64,000 bases of DNA from Eubacterium sp. (lineage in GTDB: Bacteria; Bacillota; Clostridia; Oscillospirales; Acutalibacteraceae). The position numbers were made by a program, and so were the translations under genes. The DNA is taken from the NCBI GenBank assembly GCA_014465955.1, contig JACTVT010000004.1, positions 6,597 to 70,596 of the forward strand. The letters run 5' to 3'. This document shows, piece by piece, positions 1 to 8,036 of this stretch (positions are counted from its first letter, which is position 1; each line of letters begins with the position of its first letter). The notes under the pieces are model-generated. The model worked only from the letters and a program-made list of their open reading frames with translations, did no database searches and was not told the origin of the DNA.

Positions 1-737
1 TCATCAATACCGGAAACATCTATAATCTTGCTTACAGAAATATTTTTTTCGCACTTTCTTATAATTTCATTTTCTGTATCCGTAGTATAGAGCAATGAAA
101 ATGAAGCGGCAAGTTTCACAAGCATTTTATCTTTAATAATTTTGGTTTCTTCAATATTAATATTATAAAATGTATTAATAACTTTTTTTATTAGTTCACT
201 GTCTGACGGAATAACTGCTTCTTCCTCAAATTCAGATTTTGCAGATGAACAGCCAATGTAAGAAAAATAATTTACCGTATCCCGTTTTATAAGCAGATTT
301 TCATCTTCAACAACCATTTCAGTCTGTTTAACACAAACAGCATTAATTTTTAAGGAGAAGCAACTATGAACATCAATTCTTCTTTGATTAATTACTCTGA
401 AATTATTATATTTATTTATAACGGTTATATCGCTCTGAATATCAGTACAGTCACAGTCAATCTGAATTATTTTCTTAAAATCCTCTTCAAAATCAGCAGT
501 AGTCAGACATCCTGTTGTTTCACTGACATATGTAATAAAAATTTTCGATTTACCGTAAACCGTAAGTGCACCGCTGTTAAAATCCGTATTATTAACTTCA
601 TTACACACTCTGCACCTTACCACTTTAAGCATATCATCATGATATGACATAAGACTTTCCTGATAATCAATGTCGACATCAACGCATTTTGAGAAAACGC
701 TGTGTTTTTCTTTGATTTCTCTTATACTATTGCTCAT
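1..737 (-). CDS. SPOCS-domain (DUF3794) protein, C-terminus cut by window edge
   Basis: An open frame runs from ATG at 737 off the left edge, giving 245 codons without a stop. A Shine-Dalgarno AAGGAG lies about 8 nt upstream. The protein looks like a SPOCS/DUF3794 domain: a short beta-rich repeat with 'VYGKSKIFITYVSE', then a 'DFEEDFKKIIQID' type strand, and 'KIIDVSG' near the cut end. SPOCS domains occur in SipL, the spore-coat morphogenetic partner of SpoIVA in clostridia, and in related envelope proteins. A LysM domain would be expected beyond the edge if this is SipL, but it is not visible. A weak sigma-E-like promoter match lies upstream. Family call is fairly likely; identity as SipL is inference. 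Confidence 0.65.
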   Translation of the reverse strand, partial: MSNSIREIKEKHSVFSKCVDVDIDYQESLMSYHDDMLKVVRCRVCNEVNNTDFNSGALTVYGKSKIFITYVSETTGCLTTADFEEDFKKIIQIDCDCTDIQSDITVINKYNNFRVINQRRIDVHSCFSLKINAVCVKQTEMVVEDENLLIKRDTVNYFSYIGCSSAKSEFEEEAVIPSDSELIKKVINTFYNINIEETKIIKDKMLVKLAASFSLLYTTDTENEIIRKCEKNISVSKIIDVSGID

Positions 738-770
738 AAAAGTACTCCTTTATATAATTCTTTCTTGTTA

Positions 771-799
771 TATATATGAATAGGAATATGAAAATATAA
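771..799 (-). promoter_or_regulatory. Possible sigma-E-type promoter of the SPOCS gene
   Basis: On the minus strand TTATATT (799-793), a 14-nt spacer and CATATATA (778-771) resemble the sporulation sigma-E pattern (KMATATT, 14 nt, CATACANT) with mismatches. It lies 34-62 nt upstream of the start codon. The region is very AT-rich, so a chance match is quite possible. Confidence 0.25.
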
Positions 800-802
800 C
801 AA

Positions 803-830
803 AAGTGCCCTGTAAATCAACAAGGCACTT
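803..830 (-). terminator. Terminator-like hairpin, second of a related pair
   Basis: AAGTGCC (803-809) pairs with GGCACTT (824-830) around a 14-nt loop. In minus-strand sense it is followed by T-rich sequence (TTGTTATATTTT). Its stem closely resembles the spoVM terminator at 1170-1201, so the two look like duplicates flanking the 340 nt between them. Confidence 0.55.
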
Positions 831-832
831 AT

Positions 833-874
833 CAGCGTGTAGAAAAAGTCCAAATAATAAATTTCTACACGCTG
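833..874. repeat. Perfect 13-bp inverted repeat
   Basis: CAGCGTGTAGAAA (833-845) and TTTCTACACGCTG (862-874) are perfect reverse complements separated by 16 nt. It lies in the non-coding stretch between the two similar terminator hairpins. No run of T follows on either strand, so it is not an obvious terminator. Confidence 0.7.
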
Positions 875-963
875 GCAGACTTCGAGAAATGGAACAGAAT
901 TTTGCTTTTTGCGAGTGGGAGCCGTACATAGATACTGCCTCCGAGCAAAAGGCAAAAAGCGCA

Positions 964-998
964 AAATCCCTAAGAAACGCGATGCTTCTTAGGGATTT
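964..998. repeat. Perfect 13-bp inverted repeat
   Basis: AAATCCCTAAGAA (964-976) and TTCTTAGGGATTT (986-998) form a perfect stem with a 9-nt loop. It sits next to the GC-rich element at 1007-1110 within the same intergenic stretch. Confidence 0.7.
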
Positions 999-1006
999 CA
1001 ATGACG

Positions 1007-1110
1007 TTATTGTAAAACGGTGCGTCGAGGGTGCGGGTGTCCGGTGGACACCTCTGCGAAGCAGAAGCACCGACCGAGCCGACAGGTGAGACCGCCGACC
1101 CCTACAATAA
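1007..1110. repeat. GC-rich palindromic intergenic element, copy 1
   Basis: About 100 nt of strikingly GC-rich sequence in AT-rich surroundings, bounded by the inverted pair TTATTGTA (1007-1014) and TACAATAA (1103-1110). Inside are hairpins GGTGTCC/GGACACC and TCTGC/GCAGA. It contains GGTGCGTCGAGG (1019-1030) and ends CCCTACA. Both motifs, in the same order, recur in the shorter element at 20617-20643. Such short palindromic intergenic repeats are common in gut Clostridia; its family is not identified here. Confidence 0.6.
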
Positions 1111-1169
1111 TGCAATAACTGATACATAATATAAATTCGGCGTGGTTCTGACCACTTTATCGACAGTCT

Positions 1170-1201
1170 AAAAGTGCCCTGCTTATTTGCAGAGCACTTT
1201 T
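1170..1201 (-). terminator. Terminator of the thiN-spoVM transcript
   Basis: AAAAGTGC (1170-1177) pairs with GCACTTTT (1194-1201), with an inner CTGC/GCAG helix. It begins 5 nt after the spoVM stop codon and ends in a short T run on the minus strand. It closes the long yicC-to-spoVM operon. Confidence 0.75.
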
Positions 1202-1205
1202 ATGT

Positions 1206-1289
1206 TCAATTATTAACTTTTTTTATTTTAAACATCATTCTTAAAATCGGTGCAATAAACTTTGGCGGATTTAAAACGATTACTTTCAA
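1206..1289 (-). CDS. spoVM: SpoVM, spore-coat anchoring amphipathic peptide
   Basis: A 27-codon frame from TTG (1289) to TGA (1206-1208). A GGAG Shine-Dalgarno lies 8 nt upstream (1298-1301). Aligned without gaps to Bacillus subtilis SpoVM (26 aa, recalled), it shares Met1, Lys2, Pro9, Lys10, Phe11, Ile15, Arg17 and Met19. Pro9 and the 'PKF' turn are hallmark features of the curvature-sensing amphipathic helix. SpoVM sits on the convex forespore membrane and recruits SpoIVA to start coat assembly. In B. subtilis spoVM follows thiN, as here with one microprotein between. The terminator starts directly after the stop. Identity rests on length, pattern and synteny together. Confidence 0.8.
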   Translation of the reverse strand: MKVIVLNPPKFIAPILRMMFKIKKVNN

Positions 1290-1302
1290 ACAAATCACTC
1301 CA

Positions 1303-1443
1303 TTATCTTTTGCAGCAGATAACTCCCAAAATAATTACAACTATCGCAAGTATACGTGTTATCCATGCAGTCGGCAGGCAAATTGCCACTACACAACCAA
1401 CGCCGAATGCTATCCACAGATAATCGCGTCTGCACATTTTCAT
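1303..1443 (-). CDS. 46-aa membrane microprotein between thiN and spoVM
   Basis: ATG at 1443 is preceded by an AAGGTG Shine-Dalgarno at good spacing; TAA lies at 1303-1305. The peptide begins MKMCRRDYLW and contains two hydrophobic stretches (about residues 9-25 and 28-44) separated by 'PTAW', ending in CCKR. It should form a two-helix membrane hairpin with a basic N-terminus. It ends 13 nt before the spoVM start codon and begins 49 nt after the thiN stop, so it is very probably co-transcribed with spoVM. No family is recognised. A sporulation role is suggested only by position. Confidence 0.7.
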   Translation of the reverse strand: MKMCRRDYLWIAFGVGCVVAICLPTAWITRILAIVVIILGVICCKR

Positions 1444-1469
1444 TGTAATCACCTTCTGCTACTGCATTT

Positions 1470-1498
1470 AATATATGTTATGCTGAAAAAAATTAATC
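1470..1498 (-). promoter_or_regulatory. Possible sigma-E-type promoter upstream of the microprotein and spoVM
   Basis: GATTAAT (1498-1492), a 14-nt spacer and CATATATT (1477-1470) partly match the sigma-E pattern. B. subtilis spoVM is transcribed by sigma-E, so a dedicated promoter here would make sense. The match is imperfect and the region is AT-rich. Confidence 0.3.
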
Positions 1499-2107
1499 GT
1501 TACTCTGTATTAATAACAGATTTCCGTCAAGAAAACTGATTTCAACATCACAGCCTTTGAAAGTGTTGCTTTGCGTATACTGGTCAAACGGTGAAAGATT
1601 AACGTTTTTAAGTTCATACACCGCATTTTTGATAGTTAAACCGATTACATCACCGCCGAGAGCAAACAATGAGAAATATTTATAAACGCTGTCATTTATA
1701 ATAATTTTTTTATCAACCATTACAAGTTTATTTTGCCTGTCAATAATTGATGCCTTTATATTATGCTTTTTGCAATAATAAAGACAAATCATATTGGAAT
1801 AAGTATGATCAAATCGATTTCCTACTGCATTAAAAATTTCAATTTCATTACAGCCTTTCTCAATGGCATATTTAACCGTATAAAAAGTATCAGTATCATC
1901 TTTTGCCGAAGGCAGTTTAATGCAGTTTATACCATCGGGCTCAGGTGAGGAATCAAAATCACCAATAACAATATCAGGCTTAATATCAGCGTCAAGGCAA
2001 TGCTTATAACCGGAATCGGCACAAATAATTAAAGATTTTATATCTATGTTATTTTTTAAAAAGTCTGTATCGCAATTCGGTGCGCCTGAAATTATACTGC
2101 ATTTCAT
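1493..2107 (-). CDS. thiN: Thiamine pyrophosphokinase
   Basis: Transfers pyrophosphate from ATP to thiamine to make the cofactor TPP in the cytoplasm. The family signatures are clear: 'CADSG', 'GDFDSS' and 'KDDTD' for ATP and metal binding, and 'GNRFDH' for the substrate site, followed by a small beta-barrel C-terminal domain. The start is set at ATG 2107, whose ATGA overlaps the rsgA stop and gives 204 aa beginning MKCSIISG. An in-frame start five codons earlier (2122) is possible but would run into rsgA. Position after rsgA matches Bacillus order, except that rpe, normally between them, is absent. Confidence 0.9.
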   Translation of the reverse strand: MKCSIISGAPNCDTDFLKNNIDIKSLIICADSGYKHCLDADIKPDIVIGDFDSSPEPDGINCIKLPSAKDDTDTFYTVKYAIEKGCNEIEIFNAVGNRFDHTYSNMICLYYCKKHNIKASIIDRQNKLVMVDKKIIINDSVYKYFSLFALGGDVIGLTIKNAVYELKNVNLSPFDQYTQSNTFKGCDVEISFLDGNLLLIQSND

Positions 2108-2988
2108 TTTTTTAGTTCCCATTCTTTAATATCCTTAACATCGTTATACATCTGCACATAACTGTTATGTCTGCTTTTTGAAACAATTCCGTCTTCAACT
2201 GCTTTGCAAATTGCACATCCCTTTTCATTTATATGTGTACAGGTGGAAAATTTACATTGTCCGAATAAACTTTCAAACTCTCTGAAGCAGTCAAATAAAT
2301 CATCTTTTAAAATAGTTTCGCATTTTTCAAAATCAATTGAAGAAAATCCCGGTGTATCTGCAACGTAACCGCCGTTAATTTTAAAAAGTTCGGTATGACG
2401 TGTTGTATGCCTTCCCCTGCCGAGTTTTTTGCTAATTTCACTCGTAGCAAGTGAAAGATTTTGGTCAATACAATTCAGCAATGATGATTTGCCTACGCCG
2501 GTATTGCCTGTAAAAGCAGATATTTTTCCATTTAAAAGAGATTTAACATCTTCAGCACCCTGCCCGGTTTTATTGTTGCAGCAAATAACTTTAAATCCTG
2601 CCTTTTCATAAACAGACACATACTCTTGATAATTATCAGATAAATCCGTCTTCGTAAAAACAATAATAGGCTCTATATTTTTATATTCGGCAATCGCCAC
2701 TAATTTATCAATGTTATATGTATTAATAACAGGTTCTACTGTTGAAGACACAATGAACAACTGATCAAGATTAGCAGCAGGCGGTCTTACAAGACTGTTT
2801 TTGCGCTTTTTAATTTCTTCAATTCTGTTTTCGGAATTTTCATTAATACTTATAACCACATTATCACCCGCAAGCGGCGTAATGTTGTTTTTACGAAATA
2901 TTCCTTTCGCTTTACATTCATAAACAGCGTCGGCGGTTTCTACATAATAGAAACCGCCAATACCTTTAATTAACTTTCCGTTTACCAT
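2104..2988 (-). CDS. rsgA: Ribosome small-subunit GTPase RsgA
   Basis: A circularly permuted GTPase that helps the 30S subunit mature. The N-terminal OB fold (about residues 1-70) is followed by the G4 motif 'TKTDLSD', then G1 'GNTGVGKSS' and G3 'DTPGFSS', which is the permuted order typical of the family. The C-terminal zinc-binding segment shows the cysteines and histidine of 'CKFSTCTHINEKGCAIC'. Length (294 aa) is normal. A GAGGAA Shine-Dalgarno lies in the end of prkC. It is coupled to thiN by a 4-nt overlap. Confidence 0.95.
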   Translation of the reverse strand: MVNGKLIKGIGGFYYVETADAVYECKAKGIFRKNNITPLAGDNVVISINENSENRIEEIKKRKNSLVRPPAANLDQLFIVSSTVEPVINTYNIDKLVAIAEYKNIEPIIVFTKTDLSDNYQEYVSVYEKAGFKVICCNNKTGQGAEDVKSLLNGKISAFTGNTGVGKSSLLNCIDQNLSLATSEISKKLGRGRHTTRHTELFKINGGYVADTPGFSSIDFEKCETILKDDLFDCFREFESLFGQCKFSTCTHINEKGCAICKAVEDGIVSKSRHNSYVQMYNDVKDIKEWELKK

Positions 2989-2994
2989 ATAGGA

Positions 2995-5001
2995 CTATTC
3001 CTCATTTGAATCAGAATAAGAAGTAAAATCAACTGTTTTGCTCTTGTTCTGATTTACATTTATAACAAAATCCTGACTTGCGCCGATAGTTGTAATAGAA
3101 ACATTGATTTTAATTTCTTTACCACTGTCAGACGGAACGGCAAAATTAACTGTGGAACCATCAAGCAGGACCTGTTTTGATGTATACTGTTTGCCGTCAA
3201 CAGTAATAACAACGGAATCTTTAGGATGTTTAGTTCCGTCTAAACAGGTCGGCAGTTTTACGGAAATATCGACAGTAAACTGATCTGAAGTCGTAGATTC
3301 AGTAGTAGTCACTCCTGTTGAAACCGTAATTACAATTTTTTCATTTTCTTTAACCGTAGAGCCTGCAGACGGGCTTTGTGAAAGAACAACACCTTTTCTG
3401 GCAGGATCATCTTTGGTTTCTACAACAACATTAGAAAAACCTGCTTTGGTGAGAAAGTTTTTAGCATCGCTTTGTGAAAGTCCTCTTACATCCGGAACTG
3501 CATAAGTTTTAAGAGTAGTTGTAGAAGGTCCTGAAGATATAAAAATAGTGATTTCTCTGTTTGCAGATACAACACTTCCTGCCTTCGGGTCAGTATAAAC
3601 TACCGAACCCGTCTCAATAGTTTCACTTGAAACCTCTGCCGTCTTATAAACATTCAAATTACTGTTAGAAAGCATTTTTTCGGCTTTTTCAAGCGTTAAG
3701 CCATAACAATTGGGCACAATTAAATCTTCTGTGGAAGAAGCAACCACAAGCGTAATTTTTGAACCTGCAATAACCTTTTCACCTGCAATGGGAGACTGAG
3801 AAAGCACAGTTCCCGCAGGCACTTCATCAGACTGTTTATATTCGGCAATAAACTCGTAGTCATAATCTTTATTTGAAACAAGATCATCGTACATCTGACC
3901 CTCAAAATTTTGAAGTACTTTCGTATCTGTATTAAGTCCCTGTGTAATAAAGCGCACAAGCCCGACAACTGCACAAGCGAGGACAATAACACCTAATATT
4001 ACCGCAAAAGTAATTTTCTTTTTACGGTTTGGATCAATATATGTCTCCTCATATTCATCTTCAAAATCATCTTCCTGTACCTGAATGTCCGCAACTGTTC
4101 CGCCGCTGTCTTCAGAAATTACATACTTCGTTGGTTCCTTATCAACAAAATATGTATAATCAAAAGTTGCTTTAGGATTTCTTATTACTTCCTCAAGATC
4201 AATTAACATTTCGGTAGCAGTCTGATATCTGTCATCAGGATTTTTCTGCATAGCATGAATACAAATCTGCTCAATTCCGAGCGGTATATCCGGATTAATC
4301 TCAGTAAGTTTCTTCGGGTCTTTTTGTAACTGCATTAAAGCGACCGACACAGCGCTGTCTGCCTCGAACGGCACTTCGCCTGCAAGCATTTCGTAAAACA
4401 CTACGCCGAGAGAATAAATATCCGCTCTTTCATCGGTAAACTCGCCTTTTGCCTGTTCCGGCGAAATATAATGAACGGAACCGATTGCATTTTCAGTAAG
4501 TGTTTTTGTTTCAGTTCTTGAAAATCTTGCAATACCGAAATCAGTCACTTTAATATTACCCGTAGATAAAAGCATAATATTCTGCGGCTTAATGTCACGG
4601 TGAACAATACCTTTATCATGAGCATGCTGCAGCGCCTTTAAAATCTGAGTTGTAAAGAACACTGCATCATTCCATGTAATGAGTTTCTGCTTTAAAATAT
4701 ATTCCTTGAGTGTTATGCCGTCAACATATTCCATAACGATGTACTGCAGTTTTTCTCCGAAACTGACATCATAAACTTTAACAATATTAGGATGTGATAA
4801 AACAGCGATTGCTTTAGACTCGTTTTTGAAACGCCTTACAAACTCAGCATCATCGGCAAATTCATCTTTAAGTATTTTTACGGCAACTATTCTGTCGTCA
4901 ACATTATCATAAGCCTTATATACAACAGACATTCCGCCGACACCGATAATTTCCTGAATTTCATATCTGCCGTCCAATCTTTTACCAACATAATTTTCCA
5001 T
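2995..5001 (-). CDS. prkC: PASTA-domain Ser/Thr protein kinase (PrkC/Stk1 type)
   Basis: A membrane receptor kinase that senses muropeptides and controls cell-wall growth and, in Bacillus, spore germination. The kinase domain covers about residues 13-275, with Lys42 in 'AVKIL', 'HRDIKPQN' at 134-141 and DFG at 154-156. A single transmembrane helix follows at about 330-350. Three PASTA repeats (about 363-428, 430-497 and 502-570) lie outside, then a Thr/Ser-rich linker and a beta-rich C-terminal domain without PASTA character. The partner phosphatase gene lies directly upstream, 17 nt away. AAGGAGT precedes the ATG. Confidence 0.95.
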   Translation of the reverse strand: MENYVGKRLDGRYEIQEIIGVGGMSVVYKAYDNVDDRIVAVKILKDEFADDAEFVRRFKNESKAIAVLSHPNIVKVYDVSFGEKLQYIVMEYVDGITLKEYILKQKLITWNDAVFFTTQILKALQHAHDKGIVHRDIKPQNIMLLSTGNIKVTDFGIARFSRTETKTLTENAIGSVHYISPEQAKGEFTDERADIYSLGVVFYEMLAGEVPFEADSAVSVALMQLQKDPKKLTEINPDIPLGIEQICIHAMQKNPDDRYQTATEMLIDLEEVIRNPKATFDYTYFVDKEPTKYVISEDSGGTVADIQVQEDDFEDEYEETYIDPNRKKKITFAVILGVIVLACAVVGLVRFITQGLNTDTKVLQNFEGQMYDDLVSNKDYDYEFIAEYKQSDEVPAGTVLSQSPIAGEKVIAGSKITLVVASSTEDLIVPNCYGLTLEKAEKMLSNSNLNVYKTAEVSSETIETGSVVYTDPKAGSVVSANREITIFISSGPSTTTLKTYAVPDVRGLSQSDAKNFLTKAGFSNVVVETKDDPARKGVVLSQSPSAGSTVKENEKIVITVSTGVTTTESTTSDQFTVDISVKLPTCLDGTKHPKDSVVITVDGKQYTSKQVLLDGSTVNFAVPSDSGKEIKINVSITTIGASQDFVINVNQNKSKTVDFTSYSDSNEE

Positions 5002-5018
5002 ATAAATTCACATACTCC

Positions 5019-5747
5019 TTATTTGGCAATAGCAACAACCGTTATATTATCTCCGCCGCCGTTATTATTTGCTTTTTTTACAAGACGGTCTGCAAAAGCA
5101 TAATATCTGCCGTCGCTGACTTCATCAATAAGTTCATCATCAGTTACATAATTGGTTAACCCATCTGTGCAAAGAATAAGAAACTCGTTTTCACCAAGTT
5201 CTACTTCATCAAAATCAATATCAATATTCTTATCAACACCGATTGCACGTGTAATAAGATTTTTATTCGGGTGGTACTGTGCCTGTTCTTTGGTAATTTC
5301 GCCCTTATCAATAAGATTCTGAACGACACTGTGATCAGTCGTAACCTGAGTTAAATTTTCCCCGTCAAAAATATATGCTCTGCTGTCACCTGCATGGGCA
5401 ATAAACGCATAACCGTCACGAACTACGGCACATACAACAGTTGTGCCCATTCCATGAAGTTCAGGCTTTGTATCTGCCATATCATACACTTCAATATTTG
5501 CGGCAACCAAAGCCGAATCAAGCATATTTTTTATTGAAGAATCACGCATATTTTGTCTGTATGAAGCATTGATTTTATCACTTATAACTTTAACGGCAAG
5601 CGCAGAAGCAATATTTCCGCCTGAAACACCGCCCATACCGTCACATACTACTGCCCAGGCAACTTCATCAGGGAATTCACCTACAGCATATGCGTCTTGA
5701 TTAGACTCTCTTACTCTGCCCTTGTCTGTTTTAGCAACTATCTTCAA
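5019..5747 (-). CDS. prpC: PP2C-family Ser/Thr protein phosphatase (PrpC/Stp)
   Basis: Removes phosphate from proteins modified by the PASTA kinase next to it. The PP2C metal-binding motifs are present: 'ESNQDAY', 'VCDGMGG', 'AHAGDSRAY', 'LCTDGLTNY' and the final 'GGGDNITVV'. Length of 242 aa is typical for bacterial soluble forms. Translation starts at TTG (5747), which directly follows the rlmN stop codon; the Shine-Dalgarno GGTGGAG lies inside the end of rlmN. The frame has no better ATG near this point. Confidence 0.95.
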   Translation of the reverse strand: MKIVAKTDKGRVRESNQDAYAVGEFPDEVAWAVVCDGMGGVSGGNIASALAVKVISDKINASYRQNMRDSSIKNMLDSALVAANIEVYDMADTKPELHGMGTTVVCAVVRDGYAFIAHAGDSRAYIFDGENLTQVTTDHSVVQNLIDKGEITKEQAQYHPNKNLITRAIGVDKNIDIDFDEVELGENEFLILCTDGLTNYVTDDELIDEVSDGRYYAFADRLVKKANNNGGGDNITVVAIAK

Positions 5748-6797
5748 TTACTCCACCTCATTTCTTATACTTTCATTTTTCTTTCGTCTTAACTGTCCGC
5801 AGGATGCATTTATATCAGCACCAAGTGTTCTTCTTATTGTAGCATTAATTTTATTACGTTTCAACTCATTCTGAAATTTAAATATGCTCTCGCGGCTTCC
5901 TCTTATATTTCCTCTTTCTTCAACATCATTGACAGGAATGAGATTAACGTGAGAAAGCATACCCGAAAGGCGTTTTGATAATTCATCTGCACATTCTTTA
6001 CTGTCATTAACATCCTTAATCAATGTATATTCAAAAGAAACACGCCTGCCTGTTTTATCGGCATATTCTTTACAGGCAGCAATCAGTTCATCTATACCCC
6101 ATTTATCATTAACAGGCATTGTTTTGCTCCTGATTTCATCATTAGGAGCGTGCAATGATATGGTCAGCGTAATCGGCAATTCAAGTTCCTTTAAATCATA
6201 GATTCTCGGAACAATTCCGCAGGTTGAAATGGTTATATTTCTCATTGAAATATTAAGCCCGTTTTCACTGTTTACGTTATATAAAAATGAAACGACATTA
6301 TCAAAATTATCAAGCGGCTCGCCGATTCCCATCATAACAATATGAGAAATTTTTACATTTAAATCTTTCTGCGCAGAATGAAGTTGAGCCTCAATTTCGC
6401 CGGCAGATAAATTGCGATTAAAACCTGCAAGCGTTGATGCGCAGAATCTGCAGCCCATTTTACATCCAACCTGACTTGATACACAGATTGTATAACCGTA
6501 TTTATATTTCATTATAACGGACTCAACATATTCACCGTCATATAGCCGAAAAAGGTATTTAACTGTATCATCAATTTTGGAAACATACTTATCCTCAATC
6601 TTACAACACGGTATAAAATATATTTCATTAAGTTGTTCTCTCAGTGCTTTTGAAATATTTGTCATTTCACTGAAATCAGATGCACCGTATTTATGAATCC
6701 ACTCAAAAATTTGTTTTGCCCTGAATTTAGGAAGACCGAGATTCAAAATCTCTTTTTGCAGGTCATCATAATTTAATGAAGAAATATCTTTTTTCAT
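5748..6797 (-). CDS. rlmN: 23S rRNA / tRNA (adenine-C2)-methyltransferase RlmN
   Basis: A radical-SAM enzyme that methylates A2503 of 23S rRNA and A37 of some tRNAs. The iron-sulfur motif CxxxCxxC reads 'CKMGCRFC' (around residue 113) and 'GIGEPLDN' is the SAM-binding loop. The methyl-carrying cysteine is seen near the C-terminus in 'INASCGQLR'. Length of 349 aa is standard. The ATG abuts the rsmB stop codon, with AAAGGGAC as Shine-Dalgarno. Confidence 0.96.
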   Translation of the reverse strand: MKKDISSLNYDDLQKEILNLGLPKFRAKQIFEWIHKYGASDFSEMTNISKALREQLNEIYFIPCCKIEDKYVSKIDDTVKYLFRLYDGEYVESVIMKYKYGYTICVSSQVGCKMGCRFCASTLAGFNRNLSAGEIEAQLHSAQKDLNVKISHIVMMGIGEPLDNFDNVVSFLYNVNSENGLNISMRNITISTCGIVPRIYDLKELELPITLTISLHAPNDEIRSKTMPVNDKWGIDELIAACKEYADKTGRRVSFEYTLIKDVNDSKECADELSKRLSGMLSHVNLIPVNDVEERGNIRGSRESIFKFQNELKRNKINATIRRTLGADINASCGQLRRKKNESIRNEVE

Positions 6798-8036
6798 TTA
6801 GTCCCTTTCAATAACCGAATAAAAGAAACCATCTCCGCCGTTTTGTGACGGAAAAATCGTTTTCATTTCAACAATTTTATATTCAGTATGATTAACAATA
6901 AATTTTTCAACAACACGCTCATTCTCTCTTTTATTAAGCGTGCAGGTTGAATAAAGAATTTTACCGCCGTTTTTAAGATATTGGGCAGAAGTATCAAGAA
7001 TATTATACTGTATTTCAGGCAGATTTTTAATACTGTCCAGATTCTTATATCTTATTTCAGGTTTACGTCTGATAATACCGAAACCGCTGCAAACTACATC
7101 GCAAATTATTTTATCAGCCATAGGTAAATTATTATTATAGACTGTGGCATCATTTACCATAGGAGTTACTGACGAAAGTTCAAGCCTATCTGCACCGTTT
7201 TTTATCAATTTAACTCTATGCTCAGAAATATCACATGCATAAATTTTACCGATATTATTCATCATTTCAGCACAGGTAAATGCTTTTCCGCCGGGAGCAG
7301 AACAAACATCTATAACAACATCGCCCTCTTGGGGATTAAGTGCTTTTACCGCGTTATAACAGGATAAATCCTCTATATGAAACAAACCGTTTTTATATGC
7401 TTTCGAATTTCTGATATCAAGATTAGATACAACAGTTACCAAATCACCTACTGTTTCACTTTCAACATCTTCACAGGAAAATTCAAACTGAAGTTCATCT
7501 TTATCAACAAAAATCGTATTCGGAACGGCAAAAATCGGGGCTTTTTCATTTAAACAGGGTAAAAACGAATAAACAGCATCTTCGCCATAAGCCTTTTTCC
7601 ATACATTTATAAGAGAAGCAGGTATTGAATATCTGATTTCAGGGTCACCAATTTCATCAATATTTATTCTGTTGTTGTCAATTTTATGTAAAACGGCATT
7701 AATCAGTTTGGAATAAAAATCAAGACCGACTGATTTTGCCAATTTAACGCTTTCATCAATAGCCGCCGCAGAAGAGACTTTATCCATAAAATAAAGTTGA
7801 TAAACACCCATTCGCAGAATAATGAACACTTTCGGCTTTGGTTTATTGCAATACATATTTATAAGATAATCGAGCGTAAGTTTTCTTTCAACTACCCCAT
7901 AAACAAGTCTTGTAATAAAACCTTTGCTTTCGTTTATATCCACCAGAGCACTGTCTATAGCGATATTGGAATAAGCATCATTATAAAAAATCTTATACAG
8001 TGTTTCAAAGGCAATCTGCCGTGCATTTTTGTTCAT
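6798..8036 (-). CDS. rsmB: 16S rRNA (cytosine-967-C5)-methyltransferase RsmB
   Basis: Methylates C967 of 16S rRNA. The N-terminal third is a NusB-like RNA-binding domain ('ARQIAFETLYKIF'), and the C-terminal part is a Rossmann methyltransferase with the SAM loop 'DVCSAPGGKAF'. The two catalytic cysteines lie in 'CDVVCSGFG' and 'YSTCTLN'. Some family members have a Pro-Cys in the first motif; here it is Val-Cys, which is a mild variant. 412 aa is a little short of the E. coli enzyme. Start ATG overlaps the upstream peptidase stop by 4 nt. Confidence 0.93.
   Translation of the reverse strand: MNKNARQIAFETLYKIFYNDAYSNIAIDSALVDINESKGFITRLVYGVVERKLTLDYLINMYCNKPKPKVFIILRMGVYQLYFMDKVSSAAAIDESVKLAKSVGLDFYSKLINAVLHKIDNNRINIDEIGDPEIRYSIPASLINVWKKAYGEDAVYSFLPCLNEKAPIFAVPNTIFVDKDELQFEFSCEDVESETVGDLVTVVSNLDIRNSKAYKNGLFHIEDLSCYNAVKALNPQEGDVVIDVCSAPGGKAFTCAEMMNNIGKIYACDISEHRVKLIKNGADRLELSSVTPMVNDATVYNNNLPMADKIICDVVCSGFGIIRRKPEIRYKNLDSIKNLPEIQYNILDTSAQYLKNGGKILYSTCTLNKRENERVVEKFIVNHTEYKIVEMKTIFPSQNGGDGFFYSVIERD

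Larger units (their letters stand above)
738..1205. other. 468-nt intergenic region between the SPOCS gene and spoVM
   Basis: No convincing gene is seen. The stretch holds the spoVM terminator, a small GTGGT/ACCAC hairpin (1142-1155), the GC-rich element (1007-1110), two perfect 13-bp inverted repeats, a second terminator-like hairpin and the short leader of the SPOCS gene. Reading frames exist across it but they track the palindromes and lack start signals. Confidence 0.7.

Noticed and set aside
768..1127. 119-codon minus-strand frame in the gap after spoVM
   Set aside because: It runs through the palindromes and terminator, has no Shine-Dalgarno, and its composition (many Arg, Ser, Leu, His) is that of translated repeat sequence. 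The plus-strand frame 805-1089 fails for the same reasons.
1174..1539. 121-codon plus-strand frame
   Set aside because: It is antisense to spoVM, the 46-aa gene and the end of thiN, all of which have good start signals.
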